Positions 1-7,948 of a DNA stretch of 26,679 bases are shown piece after piece. The stretch is from assembly GCA_046757585.1 (NCBI GenBank), contig JBHHYR010000031.1, positions 1 through 26,679 on the forward strand. Direction: 5' to 3'. The notes under the pieces were generated by a model. It saw only the letters and a list, made by a program, of their open reading frames with translations. It searched no databases and was not told the DNA's origin. Position 1 is the stretch's first letter; each line of letters starts with the position of its first letter. Source of the stretch: JBHHYR01 sp046757585. GTDB taxonomy: Bacteria; Desulfobacterota; Binatia; HRBIN30. Position numbers and translations under genes: made by a program.

Positions 1-258
1 GGTGACTCCGACTTCGCCAACAACTTCTTCATCCAGTACCTGGGCGACAAGGACCTGCTGGTGAACGCGGTCAACTGGCTCGCCGGCGAGGAGGCGTTGG
101 TCGGAAGACGCAGGCAGCCGAAACGGCCGGGTGTGAATCAGTTCTTCGTCAGCGCGCGCCAAGGGCGACTGGCGTTCATCCTGGGCACCATCGTCGAGCC
201 GGCCCTGTTTCTCGTCGTGGGCGCCGTGGTCTTCTTGCGGCGCCGGTGGTGGGGGTGA
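1..258 (+). CDS. GldG-like ABC transport auxiliary membrane protein, 3' end only
   Basis: The reading frame is open from base 1 and stops at 256-258, so the 5' part lies outside the window. The visible 85 residues begin GDSDFANNFF and continue through a stretch ending NAVNWLAGEE. This resembles the end of the periplasmic domain in GldG-type proteins, the auxiliary subunits of uncharacterised ABC systems related to gliding motility. A single hydrophobic helix follows (FILGTIVEPALFLVVGAVVFL), closed by a basic tail RRRWWG, as expected for a C-terminal membrane anchor. In this family the upstream partners are usually an ABC ATPase and permease, which would lie before base 1. Assignment rests on a short tail. 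A gliding role should not be assumed, because the family is common in non-gliding bacteria. Confidence 0.7.
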   Translation, partial: GDSDFANNFFIQYLGDKDLLVNAVNWLAGEEALVGRRRQPKRPGVNQFFVSARQGRLAFILGTIVEPALFLVVGAVVFLRRRWWG

Positions 259-283
259 CCGCGCCCACCCCCAGATGCTTCGG

Positions 284-2392
284 TCATTCCCCAGCGCAGT
301 GGGCACCGGCCTGCACACCGCCCATGTCTTGCAGCAGCGGCTGCAGCTCTTCCCAGGTCGTGGCGGGTGCGGAGCAGGTCTTGTCGTGACAGACGTAGAC
401 GGTCGGTTTACCGTTCACTTGCCCCTTACCGTGCAGCTGCGCCGGGAGTTGGCCGCCGCGAGTGGGATCGACAACTCTCAGGATACGGTTGGGGACGTAC
501 GCCTGCCGGATCCCCCGTAGCAACGAAACAGCGCCGGCCGCGCTGGGCGCCGCGACGGCCACGATCTCGTACGGCTTGCGCGTGTAGAAGTCCGCGGCAC
601 AGAGCATGCGCGCGAAGCCAAACGGTTGCTCCCGCATCTGTGCGCTGAACAGGTGCAACGTCGCTGCGGCCCGATCGAGATACACCGCGTTCTCCGTGTA
701 GTAATACAGCCGGAGCAGGGCGGCAACCGCGACCGAGTTTCCCGACGGAACGGAGCCGTCAGTGGCGGGCTTGCTGCGCATGATCAGCGCCTCGTGATCG
801 TCGCTGGTGAAAAAGAAGCCGGCCGAGCGGGCATCCCAGAAGTGTGTGATCATGACGTCTGCCAAGGCGATGGCGTCCTCCAGGTACTGGCGCTCCTGCA
901 CCAGCTCGAACACGTCGAGCAGCGCCTGAACGAAGAAGGCGTAGTCATCGAGGTACCCGTTCAACCTGGCAACACCGCCCTTGTAACTACTCAGCAGGCG
1001 AGTGCCGCGCTGGAGCTGCCGCTTGACAAAGGCGACCGCTTCGATCGCGGTCTGCCGGTACTCGGCATCCGCGAGCACCTCGGCAGCCTTGGCGTACGCA
1101 CTGATCATCAGGCCGTTCCAGGACGTGAGTATCTTGTCGTCCAACCCCGCTTTGACCCGCAGCGCGCGCGCCGCGAACAGCTTCGAACGGGCCTCGGCGA
1201 TCAGCCGGCGGACCTCGCCGGCGTCGCGCCGAAACATCCGCGCCAGCTGCTCGACTTCCAGGGTAACGTGCAGGATGTTGCGGTGTTCGAAATTGCCCGC
1301 TTCTGAGACGTCCCAGTACCGGCATACAAGGTCGGCCGCTTCGTCGCCGAGGCACGCGCGGACTTCGGCAACGTCCCAGAGGAAGAACCTCCCCTCCTCT
1401 CCCTCGCTATCGGCGTCCTGCGTCGCGTAGAAGCCACCCTCGGCACTGCGCATCTCCCGGCTGACGTACGCCAGGACATCACGTGCGATTTCAGCGAAGA
1501 ACGGCTCGCCTGTTAGCTGGTACGCCGACAGGTACAGCGGAACCAGCTGGGCATTGTCGTAGAGCATCTTTTCGAAGTGCGGGACCAGCCAGCGTTCATC
1601 GACCGAGTAGCGATGGAACCCACCGCCCAGCTGATCGTAGATGCCGCCGCGCGCCATCTGGCGGAGGGTGTGCAGAACCATCTGGAGGTATCGCTGCTGC
1701 CCGCTGTGCCGGTAGGTGCGCAGGAACAGGTCGAGGACCGCCGCGTTAGGGAACTTGGGCGCCCCTCCCAGGCCGCCGTACGCTGCGTCGTACGCTTCCG
1801 ACAGACGCGCCGCCGCCGACGACGTCAGCCCCGCGTCTACCGGCTGCCTGGACGGTTCGACCGCCTCCATGCGCTGCAGGCCAGCCAGGACCTGTCCGAC
1901 CGTTTTCCGCACATCCTCGGGCTTCTCCCGATACGCCTCCGCAACCGCGAGCAGCACGCGGCGAAAGCTCGGCACGCCGTAACGGTCCTCGGGCGGGAAG
2001 TAGGTGCCGCCATAAAACGGCTTGGCGTCCGGGGTTAGAAACATGGTCATCGGCCAGCCGCCCCGGCCGGCGAGCATCTGCACCGCGTTCATGTAGAGGT
2101 GATCGATGTCGGGGCGCTCTTCACGGTCAACCTTGACGTTGACGAAACGCTCGTTCATCAAGCGTGCGGTCTCCTCGTCAGCGAACGACTCATGTGCCAT
2201 GACGTGGCACCAATGGCAGGCGGAGTACCCGATGCTCAGTAAGATCGGCTTGTTCTCCGCGCGTGCGCGGGCAAGCGCCTCCGCCCCCCACGGATACCAG
2301 TCTACCGGATTGTGCGCGTGTTGCCGCAGGTACGGACTCGTCTCATGAATGAGACGATTCGTGTGTTGCGCCACAATCCCAGCCTCCGGCAT
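284..2392 (-). CDS. YyaL/SPATA20-type thioredoxin-fold protein (DUF255), 702 aa
   Basis: Full-length member of the YyaL (bacterial) / spermatogenesis-associated protein 20 family. The N-terminal thioredoxin-like domain (about residues 10-170) opens with the family signature around NRLIHETSPYL and HNPVDWYPW. It carries a CHWC redox-type motif at residues 59-62, followed by VNVKVDREERPDID. The remainder (about 190-690) resembles an all-alpha toroid like those of N-acylglucosamine epimerase-type enzymes, with blocks such as GGIYDQLGGGFHRYSVD and PHFEKMLYDNAQL. The length of about 700 aa is typical. The biochemical role of the family is not settled, so no reaction is claimed. It is transcribed alone, converging on the GldG-like gene with about 25 nt between the stops. 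A weak promoter candidate lies upstream at 2421-2450. The start at 2392 is the first ATG and sits just before the conserved block. Confidence 0.92.
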   Translation of the reverse strand: MPEAGIVAQHTNRLIHETSPYLRQHAHNPVDWYPWGAEALARARAENKPILLSIGYSACHWCHVMAHESFADEETARLMNERFVNVKVDREERPDIDHLYMNAVQMLAGRGGWPMTMFLTPDAKPFYGGTYFPPEDRYGVPSFRRVLLAVAEAYREKPEDVRKTVGQVLAGLQRMEAVEPSRQPVDAGLTSSAAARLSEAYDAAYGGLGGAPKFPNAAVLDLFLRTYRHSGQQRYLQMVLHTLRQMARGGIYDQLGGGFHRYSVDERWLVPHFEKMLYDNAQLVPLYLSAYQLTGEPFFAEIARDVLAYVSREMRSAEGGFYATQDADSEGEEGRFFLWDVAEVRACLGDEAADLVCRYWDVSEAGNFEHRNILHVTLEVEQLARMFRRDAGEVRRLIAEARSKLFAARALRVKAGLDDKILTSWNGLMISAYAKAAEVLADAEYRQTAIEAVAFVKRQLQRGTRLLSSYKGGVARLNGYLDDYAFFVQALLDVFELVQERQYLEDAIALADVMITHFWDARSAGFFFTSDDHEALIMRSKPATDGSVPSGNSVAVAALLRLYYYTENAVYLDRAAATLHLFSAQMREQPFGFARMLCAADFYTRKPYEIVAVAAPSAAGAVSLLRGIRQAYVPNRILRVVDPTRGGQLPAQLHGKGQVNGKPTVYVCHDKTCSAPATTWEELQPLLQDMGGVQAGAHCAGE

Positions 2393-2420
2393 GAGCGCCG
2401 AGCCGCTTCTTCATGGACAT

Positions 2421-2450
2421 ATAGCATCCACATTGCCAGCGCCACGTCAA
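2421..2450 (-). promoter_or_regulatory. candidate sigma-70-type promoter of the yyaL-like gene
   Basis: On the minus strand TTGACG (2450-2445) is followed after 18 nt by TGCTAT (2426-2421), about 30 nt upstream of the ATG at 2392. The -35 is good and the -10 is poor. Confidence 0.3.
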
Positions 2451-2529
2451 GCCGGCGCCGCCGCCCCGTACACCTTACTAGCGCCCTCGCAGGGGTGAAG
2501 CGCCGGGATGCGCAACCGGGTCAGTGTGG

Positions 2530-2568
2530 GACGGCACCAGCCCGGCGTTGCTGCATGCCAGTGCCGTC
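2530..2568 (-). terminator. stem-loop after the hsp20 operon
   Basis: Five bases beyond the stop of the second Hsp20 gene, the transcript can fold into a 12-bp stem. The arms are GACGGCACTGGC and GCTGGTGCCGTC on the minus strand, with two G-U pairs and a 15-nt loop. No U-tract follows, so it may be a 3'-end stabiliser or a Rho-assisted terminator rather than a classical intrinsic one. Confidence 0.5.
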
Positions 2569-2573
2569 TCACT

Positions 2574-2972
2574 CTACGTGGAGGAAATCGGGATACGGCG
2601 CGGCTTGGCGCGCTCTGTTTTCGGCAGCTCGAGTTCCAGGACACCGTTGGTCATGCGCGCCTTGATGCGGCTGCTGTCGATATCGTTGGAGAGGGTGAAC
2701 CGCCGCAGGTAGTTGCCCACGTTGTACTCCGTGTAGACCGGGGTAAGGTTTTCATACTCCTCGAGCGAGACCCGTCCTTCGATCGAGAGGACGCCGTCAT
2801 CGAGCCTAGCCTCGATCGATTCCTCGCTCACGCCGGGCATGTCCGCCCACAGCCAGAGGCACTCGGGGGTCTCGTAGATATCGACGTCAGGAACGTAAGT
2901 GCGGCCGGCTCGCGTCTGCTCCTCACCTTTGAGCGGTTGCTTGTCTCGCACGCTGAGTTCCTCCGCTGTCAT
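2574..2972 (-). CDS. small heat shock protein, Hsp20/alpha-crystallin family (second gene of pair)
   Basis: ATP-independent chaperone that holds unfolding cytoplasmic proteins. The 132-aa protein has a short N-arm followed by an alpha-crystallin domain (about residues 25-125). It starts YVPDVDIYETPECLWL and includes the family block ADMPGVSEESIEARLDDGVL. It ends with the strand GVLELELPKTERAKPRRIPI, typical of Hsp20. A strong AGGAGGT precedes the ATG by about 8 nt. It lies 44 nt downstream of another Hsp20 gene on the same strand, so the two are almost certainly cotranscribed. The two proteins are clearly diverged, which suggests hetero-oligomers or a division of labour. The N-arm is short and lacks the hydrophobic residues seen in its partner. 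Confidence 0.93.
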   Translation of the reverse strand: MTAEELSVRDKQPLKGEEQTRAGRTYVPDVDIYETPECLWLWADMPGVSEESIEARLDDGVLSIEGRVSLEEYENLTPVYTEYNVGNYLRRFTLSNDIDSSRIKARMTNGVLELELPKTERAKPRRIPISST

Positions 2973-3016
2973 AGCCTTGACCTCCTGTTCGGTCCGCGAT
3001 CGAGCCCCGGATCGTT

Positions 3017-3463
3017 CTAGGCAGCTTTCACGGTGATTTGCCGTGGCTTTACTTCTTCCTTCTTCGGGATGCGGATGGTCAGGATGCCGTGCCGATACGA
3101 GGCTTCCGCCCGCGTCACGTCCAGATCGTCGGGGAGCTGCAACGAGCGAGAAAACTCGCCGCGGCCCCGTTCCCGGCGATGGAAGCTGCCGCCTGCCGGT
3201 GCAGTGGATTTCCGGTTGCCCGAAACGGTCAGTGTGCGGCCCTGATTCTCAATGCGGAGTTGGTCTACGGGCACGCCTGGCACTTCCAGTCGAACGACAT
3301 ACCCGTCGGAGTCGCTGAAGATGTTGACTGGTGGAAACACACCGCGACCGGAGAAACCGAGGCCGAACCCGAGTGGGTCTTGCAAGGCGCGCTCGAGCTC
3401 ACGTTGCAACGCGGCCAGCCCGCTCACAGCATCGAGCGAGGGCGAGAAACGGAACAGGGCCAT
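3017..3463 (-). CDS. small heat shock protein, Hsp20/alpha-crystallin family (first gene of pair)
   Basis: 148-aa Hsp20. It has an N-terminal arm (MALFRFSPSLDAVSGLAALQ...) and an alpha-crystallin domain from about residue 45 (PPVNIFSDSDGYVVRLEVPG). Then come the FHRRERGRGEFSRSLQLP loop strand and the C-terminal hallmark GILTIRIPKKEEVKPRQI, which contains the I-x-I/V-type contact motif. Two ATG codons lie in tandem at 3466 and 3463. The AGGAGG at 3475-3470 leaves only 3 nt before the first but 6 nt before the second, so the second is taken as the start. It is the leading gene of a two-Hsp20 operon with its own promoter between it and mgtE, and is expected to be heat- or stress-induced. Confidence 0.93.
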   Translation of the reverse strand: MALFRFSPSLDAVSGLAALQRELERALQDPLGFGLGFSGRGVFPPVNIFSDSDGYVVRLEVPGVPVDQLRIENQGRTLTVSGNRKSTAPAGGSFHRRERGRGEFSRSLQLPDDLDVTRAEASYRHGILTIRIPKKEEVKPRQITVKAA

Positions 3464-3528
3464 CATGCACCTCCTGACGTTGGCATTTTCGCCGCTCGGC
3501 GGGGCCCTGGATCGCCCGGCATCGTCGG

Positions 3529-3568
3529 CTTGTACTCAACAAGTTAAGGCCGACTTGCTCCTTGTCAA
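3529..3568 (-). promoter_or_regulatory. hsp20 operon promoter with overlapping inverted repeat
   Basis: On the minus strand CTTGACA (TTGACA at 3568-3563) is followed after 16 nt by TAACTT (3546-3541). This reads as a sigma-70 promoter, or loosely as a sigma-32-like CTTGAC...CCTTAA. An inverted repeat CTTGT-TGAGT-ACAAG covers 3543-3529, overlapping the downstream edge of the -10, which is a normal place for a repressor site. The promoter is downstream of the mgtE stop, so the hsp20 pair does not depend on mgtE transcription. The repeat does not match the HspR HAIR element (CTTGAGT-N7-ACTCAAG), although one half contains TTGAGT. Confidence 0.5.
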
Positions 3569-3594
3569 GGGACGAGCAGGCGCTGGCGGGCCGA

Positions 3595-4980
3595 TCACAG
3601 CAGCACGCCGCCCAGGATCAGCGATGCGATGGTAAAGTAGATCACGATACCGGTGACGTCGACGACCGTCGCAACGAACGGCGCCGATGCAGCCGCCGGG
3701 TCGAACCCCAAGCGCCGGAGGACAAAGGGCAGCATGGACCCCGCAAAGGTTCCGAACGTGACCACGCCGACAAGGCTGAGTGCAACCGCGGCGGCGATCA
3801 ACGGATAGTGCTCCCCGTACACCGTTTCCCGCGATGGCCAGAAGAAGATCCGGCCCAGCGCGATCACGCCAAGAATCGCCCCCAACGACAGCCCCGCGGC
3901 TAGTTCGCGGGCAAGCACGCCCAGCCAATCGCGCAGGCGCACTTCGCCCACAGCCATCGCCCGAATGATGAGCGTGGTGGCCTGGGAGCCGGAGTTTCCA
4001 CCGCTCGAGATGATCAGTGGAATGAACAGGGCGAGCACCACCGCCCGTGAGATCTCCATCTCGTAATAGCCCATGGCCGTGGCAGTGAGCATCTCGCCAA
4101 GAAAGAGCACGGACAGCCAGCCAGCGCGCTTGCGGACCATGCGCGAGAAACCGATTTCCATATACGGCGCGTCGAGCGCCTCCATGCCGCCCATCTTCTG
4201 CATGTCCTCGGTCACCTCGGCCTCCGCCACATCCGCCACATCGTCGGCCGTCACGATCCCGACCAGGATGCCGCGCGAGTCGAGCACCGGGAGGGCGACG
4301 CGGTCGTAGCGGTGCATCTGCCGGACCGCTTCCTCGCGGTCGTCGCTGGCCTGCAAGGCAACGAACTTCCGGTCCATGATCGACTCGACGGCCTGCCCCG
4401 GAGCGGCAAGCAGCAACTGCCCGATGCGCAGCTCGTTGATCAGGTGGCCGCTGTCGTCGACCACGTAAATGACGTTGATCGTCTCCGCGTCCCGCCCGTA
4501 GTGCCGGATGTGTTCGATCGCCTGCGCGATCGTCCACGTGGGCTTGATCCGGACGTAGTCGGGGGTCATCAACCGGCCGACACTCTCCTCCGGGTAGCCC
4601 AGGATCACTTGTGTGACGCGGCGTTCGTCCGGTGTCAGGAGTGCCATGAGGCGTTGCGCAACCTCGGCAGGCATTTCCTCCAGCAGCGCGGTGCGATCGT
4701 CCGGGTCCATCTCGTTGACGAGCGCCGCAACCCGCTCCGTGGTGAGGCCGGCAATGAGACTCTGCTGCTGCTCGGGATCGAGGTAACTGAACACGTCAGC
4801 GGCCAGGTCCCGCGGCAGCAACCGAAAGACTACTGCGGCCTGTTCGTCGCGCAGGCCTTGCACCAGGTCTGCGATATCGGCGGGCTCCATGTCCACCAGG
4901 GCATTGCGCAGCTGGTCATACCGGCGGTGGGCGAGCACCTCGCCGATATCAGGCCCCAGCAGGCTGTTGAGCGTTGTCAT
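3595..4980 (-). CDS. mgtE: magnesium transporter MgtE
   Basis: Inner-membrane Mg2+ channel/transporter gated by cytosolic Mg2+. The 461-aa protein shows the standard order. An N-terminal helical superhelix (about 15-130) contains MEPADIADLVQGL, LLPRDLAADVF and LLEEMPAEVAQRL. Two CBS domains follow (about 135-255; GYPEESVGRLMTPDYV and DRVALPVLDSRGILVGIVTADDV). After a plug helix come five membrane helices. The pore signature SSGGNSGSQATTLIIRA is present, and the Asp of the conserved block FVATVVDVTG (residue 441) is where the family's ion-binding Asp sits. An upstream in-frame ATG at 4989 abuts AGGAAGG directly. The ATG at 4980 lies 9 nt from that Shine-Dalgarno sequence and is preferred. It is divergent from ilvD. 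No M-box riboswitch was recognised in the 5' region. Confidence 0.95.
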   Translation of the reverse strand: MTTLNSLLGPDIGEVLAHRRYDQLRNALVDMEPADIADLVQGLRDEQAAVVFRLLPRDLAADVFSYLDPEQQQSLIAGLTTERVAALVNEMDPDDRTALLEEMPAEVAQRLMALLTPDERRVTQVILGYPEESVGRLMTPDYVRIKPTWTIAQAIEHIRHYGRDAETINVIYVVDDSGHLINELRIGQLLLAAPGQAVESIMDRKFVALQASDDREEAVRQMHRYDRVALPVLDSRGILVGIVTADDVADVAEAEVTEDMQKMGGMEALDAPYMEIGFSRMVRKRAGWLSVLFLGEMLTATAMGYYEMEISRAVVLALFIPLIISSGGNSGSQATTLIIRAMAVGEVRLRDWLGVLARELAAGLSLGAILGVIALGRIFFWPSRETVYGEHYPLIAAAVALSLVGVVTFGTFAGSMLPFVLRRLGFDPAAASAPFVATVVDVTGIVIYFTIASLILGGVLL

Positions 4981-5217
4981 GGCCAGCATCCTTCCTGCGG
5001 GCAGAACGCCGGCCTGGTGGCAAGGAGGATCTAGGTCAACCGGGACACCAGCGCGCGCCGCCCTACCGTCCGGCGACTACTTGGTCCGTCGTCCATTGCC
5101 GGTCCTCTTTAGCGCAGAATATGACCGGAGGGAACCCTCGGAGCGGGCCGCAACCACCTTCGCACCCCAGGCCGGCCAGCGGCAACCTCCGCCCGAGCCT
5201 TGGCCGGCCCGGGTGTG

Positions 5218-5247
5218 TTGTGGCGCGGTGGAAATTGCGTGTACAGT
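5218..5247 (+). promoter_or_regulatory. candidate ilvD promoter for a leaderless mRNA
   Basis: TTGTGG (5218-5223), 18 nt, then TACAGT (5242-5247). Initiation 7-8 nt downstream would fall on or beside the ATG at 5255, and no purine-rich Shine-Dalgarno sequence lies in front of that ATG. The rest of the 265-nt mgtE/ilvD divergent region (4981-5254) holds no other feature I can support. Confidence 0.35.
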
Positions 5248-5254
5248 ACGGGTC

Positions 5255-7138
5255 ATGAAGACCTATCGCAGCCAGACCACCACTCACGGCCGCAACATGG
5301 CGGGAGCGCGCGCGCTCTGGCGCGCCACCGGCATGACGGATGCGGATTTCGGGAAACCAATCATTGCCATCGCGAACAGCTTCACCCAGTTTGTCCCCGG
5401 CCACGTCCATCTGCACGATGTAGGCCAGCGCGTGAAGCAGGTCATCGACGCGGCCGGCGGCTATGGGGTCGAGTTCAACACCATCGCCATCGACGACGGC
5501 ATCGCGATGGGCCACGGGGGCATGCTCTACTCCTTGCCGAGCCGGGATCTCATCGCCGACAGTGTCGAGTACATGGTCCAGGCACACGTCGCCGATGCGC
5601 TGCTGTGCATCTCCAACTGTGACAAGATCACACCCGGCATGCTCATGGCGGCGGTACGCCTCAACATCCCCACCATCTTCGTCTCGGGCGGTCCGATGGA
5701 GGCAGGCACCGCGACCGGCACGCACGACGCGCAGGGCATCCCGTCGCCCGCGAAGCTGGATTTGATCGACGCCATGGTCGCCGCGGGCGACCGGGCGGTG
5801 ACGGACGAACAGCTACTGGCTGCCGAGCGTTCCGCTTGCCCCACTTGCGGGTCGTGTGCCGGCATGTTCACCGCCAACAGCATGAACTGCCTCAACGAGG
5901 CCCTCGGCCTCGCGTTACCGGGGAACGGGACACTGCTCGCGACGCATGCCGCGCGCTGGCAGCTCTTCGAGGAAGCGGGGCGCCGGATCGTGACCCTTGC
6001 CCGCCGCTACTACCTCGAGCACGATCAGAACGTGCTCCCGCGCAGCATCGCGACGCGAGAGGCCTTCGAAAACGCGATGGCCCTCGACATTGCCATGGGC
6101 GGCTCGACCAACACGGTTCTCCATCTCCTTGCAATCGCCCACGAGGCCGGTGTCCGGTTTTCCATGGAGGACATCGACCGGCTCTCCCGGCGGATCCCGA
6201 ATATCTGTAAGGTAGCGCCCTCCTCCTCCTACCACGTCGAGGATGTGAACCGCGCGGGGGGCATCTTCACCATTCTGGGTGCCCTGGATCGGGCCGGGCT
6301 GATTCACCGAGAGGTTGGCACTGTGCATGCGGCCACCCTTGGAGCCGCCCTTGATGCCAACGACATCCGGCGGCCCACCGCCTCGGCAGCCGTGCGCCAG
6401 CGCGCCCTGGCGGCACCAGGCGGGGTGCGCACGACCGCGGCATTCTCGCAAGACAAGTATTACGCCGCGCCGGACACAGACACGGTGCGAGGGTGCATCC
6501 GCGAGGTGGCACACGCCTACAGCACGGAGGGCGGGCTGGCGGTGCTCGTCGGCAACTTGGCCGAGGACGGGTGCATTGTGAAGACCGCCGGGGTGGATGA
6601 ATCGATCTGGCGCTTCGAGGGACCCGCCCGCCTGTTCCACTCGCAGGAGGACGCCTGCGCGGCCATTCTCGGAGACCGGATCACGCCGGGAGACGTCATC
6701 GTCATCCGGTACGAAGGCCCGAAAGGCGGTCCCGGGATGCAAGAAATGCTCTACCCCACGTCATACATCAAGGCGAAAAATCTCGGCAAGGTCTGCGCAC
6801 TCATCACCGACGGACGCTTCAGCGGCGGCACCTCGGGGCTGAGCATCGGCCACGTCTCGCCGGAGGCAGCGGAGGGAGGGACCATTGCCCTCGTCGAGGA
6901 GGGTGACCGCATCCGGATCGACATTCCGACCCGCCGGCTCGACTTGCTCGTCGACACCAGCCTCCTCATGAAACGACGCGCCGACATGTTGGCGCGGGGG
7001 CGCGGCGCCTGGAAGCCGGTGGGCCGCGACCGCGTGGTGTCACCGGCCCTGCACGCTTATGCGCTGCTCACCACCAGCGCGGCACGTGGTGCCACCCGCG
7101 ATCTCGATCAGGTCGCCCGCCGGCCACCGCCCGCTTGA
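5255..7138 (+). CDS. ilvD: dihydroxy-acid dehydratase IlvD
   Basis: Fe-S enzyme that dehydrates 2,3-dihydroxy-isovalerate and -methylvalerate to the 2-keto acids in valine and isoleucine synthesis; cytoplasmic. The 627-aa protein follows the E. coli-type long IlvD almost block for block. These include TTTHGRNMAGARALWRATGM, NSFTQFVPGHVHL, DDGIAMGHGGMLYSLPSR, CISNCDKITPGM, ACPTCGSCAGMFTANSMNC, MGGSTNTVLHLL, ENGCIVKTAG-like EDGCIVKTAG, RYEGPKGGPGMQEMLYPTS and ITDGRFSGGTSGLSIGHVSPEA. The Cys residues of the cluster (SNCDK and CPTCGSC) and the catalytic Ser region (SGGTSG) are present. The frame is open for about 370 nt upstream, but homology begins exactly at the ATG at 5255 (MKTYRSQTTT). No other ilv gene is adjacent, so it is a stand-alone copy. 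Confidence 0.97.
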   Translation: MKTYRSQTTTHGRNMAGARALWRATGMTDADFGKPIIAIANSFTQFVPGHVHLHDVGQRVKQVIDAAGGYGVEFNTIAIDDGIAMGHGGMLYSLPSRDLIADSVEYMVQAHVADALLCISNCDKITPGMLMAAVRLNIPTIFVSGGPMEAGTATGTHDAQGIPSPAKLDLIDAMVAAGDRAVTDEQLLAAERSACPTCGSCAGMFTANSMNCLNEALGLALPGNGTLLATHAARWQLFEEAGRRIVTLARRYYLEHDQNVLPRSIATREAFENAMALDIAMGGSTNTVLHLLAIAHEAGVRFSMEDIDRLSRRIPNICKVAPSSSYHVEDVNRAGGIFTILGALDRAGLIHREVGTVHAATLGAALDANDIRRPTASAAVRQRALAAPGGVRTTAAFSQDKYYAAPDTDTVRGCIREVAHAYSTEGGLAVLVGNLAEDGCIVKTAGVDESIWRFEGPARLFHSQEDACAAILGDRITPGDVIVIRYEGPKGGPGMQEMLYPTSYIKAKNLGKVCALITDGRFSGGTSGLSIGHVSPEAAEGGTIALVEEGDRIRIDIPTRRLDLLVDTSLLMKRRADMLARGRGAWKPVGRDRVVSPALHAYALLTTSAARGATRDLDQVARRPPPA

Positions 7139-7177
7139 ACGGCGCCGCTCGAGCGATCACCACCACGGCGGCGTCTC

Positions 7178-7939
7178 TCACCCAAACCGGCCGGTGATGT
7201 AGTCTTCCGTTTCTTTCTGCGCCGGCATGGTGAAGATCTTGCCGGTCGCGCCGAACTCGACCAGCTTGCCGAGGTAGAGGAACGCCGTGTAGTCGGACAC
7301 GCGTGCCGCTTGCTGCATGTTGTGCGTCACAATGAGGATCGTGTAGCTACCCTTCAGCTCTTGAATCAGCTCCTCGATCTTCGCCGTGGCAATCGGGTCA
7401 AGCGCCGAGCACGGCTCGTCCATGAGAATGACCTCAGGCTCCACCGCGAGTGCGCGTGCGATGCAGAGGCGCTGCTGCTGGCCTCCGGAGATACTGCCCC
7501 CGGACGCCTGCAGAGAATCCTTCACCTCGTCCCACAGCGCCGCGCGCCGCAGACTGCGCTCGACCACGGCGGCCAGATCACGCCGTGACCGGCGCACTCC
7601 GTTCAAGCGGAGCCCCGCGGCCACATTGTCGAAAATCGACATCATGGGGAATGGATTTGGCCGCTGAAAGACCATGCCGACTTTGCCTCGTACCTGAACC
7701 GGATCGACGCTCGGCCCGTAGATGTTTTGGCCGTCGAGCAGGACTGCGCCCGTCACACGGGTCCCGGGCACCACTTCGTGCATGCGATTCAGACACCGAA
7801 TGAGCGTCGACTTCCCGCAGCCTGACGGCCCAATGATGGCGGTGACGGCGCCGTCGGCAATGATCAAGTCGACGGCTGTCAACGCCCGGGTGTCCCCAAA
7901 CCATGCGCTGAGTCCAACGACTTCCAGCTTGTTTGCCAT
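7178..7939 (-). CDS. pstB: phosphate ABC transporter ATP-binding protein PstB
   Basis: ATPase that powers high-affinity phosphate import through PstA/PstC at the inner membrane. The 253-aa protein has Walker A GPSGCGKST (37-45), Q-loop at FQRPNPFP (Gln92), signature SGGQQQRLCIARALA (from 151), Walker B VILMDEPCSALDP (170-182) and the H-loop His206 in VTHNMQQA. It ends TEDYITGRFG, as PstB proteins do. It is the last gene of the pst cluster, 9 nt after pstA, and converges on ilvD with about 39 nt between the stops. No phoU follows it, although phoU is often the next gene in other bacteria. No strong Shine-Dalgarno is seen, consistent with translational coupling to pstA. Confidence 0.97.
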   Translation of the reverse strand: MANKLEVVGLSAWFGDTRALTAVDLIIADGAVTAIIGPSGCGKSTLIRCLNRMHEVVPGTRVTGAVLLDGQNIYGPSVDPVQVRGKVGMVFQRPNPFPMMSIFDNVAAGLRLNGVRRSRRDLAAVVERSLRRAALWDEVKDSLQASGGSISGGQQQRLCIARALAVEPEVILMDEPCSALDPIATAKIEELIQELKGSYTILIVTHNMQQAARVSDYTAFLYLGKLVEFGATGKIFTMPAQKETEDYITGRFG

Positions 7940-7948
7940 ACGCGTTGG

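Noticed and set aside
4990..5254. Metal-sensing riboswitch upstream of mgtE
   Set aside because: I compared it by eye with the M-box and yybP-ykoY motifs and saw no matching conserved core; only a short GAGGG-AA-CCCTC repeat at 5128-5139 stands out.
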